Of a stretch of 5,837 nt of DNA, positions 5,445 through 5,837 are shown piece by piece. The position numbers and the translations under genes were made by a program. Below the pieces are notes generated by a model that saw only the letters and a list, made by a program, of their open reading frames with translations, searched no databases and had not been told where the DNA came from. The first letter of the stretch is position 1. Each line of letters starts with the position of its first letter. Origin of the DNA: Phenylobacterium sp. (lineage in GTDB: Bacteria > Pseudomonadota > Alphaproteobacteria > Caulobacterales > Caulobacteraceae); NCBI GenBank assembly GCA_025350885.1, contig JANXXA010000484.1, forward strand, positions 1-5,837. Reading direction: 5' to 3'.

Positions 5445-5837
5445 TCAAGGATTGCGGGCGGTGACGATCCAGGTGGCGGAATCCATCGTCACCTGCCCGT
5501 CCTCCAGATGCTCAAGGATCGCGGCGCGCACGTCGGCTTCGACCCGCTCGCGCGCGTCCGGAGTCTCCCGCAGCATCGCCCCCAGCGGGCCGACGCGCAG
5601 GGCGGTGCGGAAGGTCGCGGCCGGATCGTTGCGGAGCTTCTGGTCATGCGCCTTGACCTCGATGTCGGCGAACCCCGCGGCGGCGAGCAGACCGCGCAGC
5701 CGTGCGCCGTCGGCGAAGGCGAAGGGCCCCGGCGCATCCGGAACGGGCGGCGGCCGCGGCGGCAGGTGCTTGAGGCCCGCGCTCATCGGCACGGTCATCC
5801 AGGGGTTCTCGGCCAGAGCTCGCCAGCACAGGAAGGC
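5445..5837 (-). CDS. Class I SAM-dependent methyltransferase, C-terminal part, 5' end outside window
   Basis: The minus-strand frame is open to the right edge and ends at TGA (bases 5447-5445), giving 131 visible residues. It resembles the C-terminal half of Methyltransf_11/25-type enzymes. The WRALAENPWMTVPM segment with LKHLPPRPPPVPDAPGPFAFAD is the usual lead into the last strands of these proteins. GARLRGLLAAAGFADIEVKAHD follows, the typical helix and strand where the product of S-adenosylmethionine methyl transfer is described in family members. The end DSATWIVTARNP is the final beta strand. The SAM-binding glycine motif would be upstream, outside the window. An ATG at 5798 is internal, since the family-like sequence continues before it. 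The methyl acceptor cannot be told. The gene runs in the same direction as the transporter downstream, with 104 bases between them, so co-transcription is possible but not shown. Confidence 0.82.
   Translation of the reverse strand, partial: AFLCWRALAENPWMTVPMSAGLKHLPPRPPPVPDAPGPFAFADGARLRGLLAAAGFADIEVKAHDQKLRNDPAATFRTALRVGPLGAMLRETPDARERVEADVRAAILEHLEDGQVTMDSATWIVTARNP

Noticed and set aside
1..5837. Mobile element, CRISPR array, tRNA/rRNA gene or riboswitch
   Set aside because: No transposase, terminal repeats, spaced direct repeats, tRNA-like cloverleaf or known aptamer pattern was seen. Genes fill almost all of the window.

Overview
The window is GC-rich, tightly packed DNA with the codon use (strong G/C at third positions) and gene types of an alphaproteobacterium. 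Caulobacterales such as Phenylobacterium or Caulobacter is my best guess, from general resemblance only. It holds four complete genes and two genes cut by the window edges. No RNA gene, mobile element, CRISPR array, integrase or long repeat is visible.

Layout: (1) 1-500, plus strand: C-terminal part of an alpha/beta hydrolase of the lysophospholipase / monoacylglycerol lipase type. (2) 501-617: intergenic leader with two small hairpins. (3) 618-2387, plus: a periplasmic PQQ-dependent alcohol dehydrogenase (quinoprotein) with a complete active site. It carries the extra aspartate (WDYD) associated with lanthanide rather than calcium use. (4) 2397-2882, plus, nine bases later: a small exported class I cytochrome c, very probably its electron acceptor, whose haem site is spaced CX3CH instead of CXXCH. 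(5) 2926-3987, plus: an NAD-dependent branched-chain amino acid (leucine-type) dehydrogenase with every catalytic residue in place. (6) 3994-5340, minus: a 12-helix MFS transporter of unknown substrate, convergent with the previous gene. A strong hairpin spans the two stop codons. (7) 5341-5444: intergenic region upstream of the transporter. (8) 5445-5837, minus: C-terminal part of a class I SAM-dependent methyltransferase.

The quinoprotein and the cytochrome form a clear functional pair. An alcohol is oxidised in the periplasm, electrons pass from PQQH2 to the cytochrome c and then probably to a terminal oxidase. The amino acid dehydrogenase lies in the same direction 43 bases further on and may share the transcript, but its cytoplasmic, NAD-linked chemistry has no obvious tie to the pair. 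No PQQ biosynthesis genes or lanthanide uptake genes are in the window. Nothing here amounts to a wholly new system. The points most worth following are the predicted lanthanide dependence and the unusual haem-binding spacing in its neighbour.
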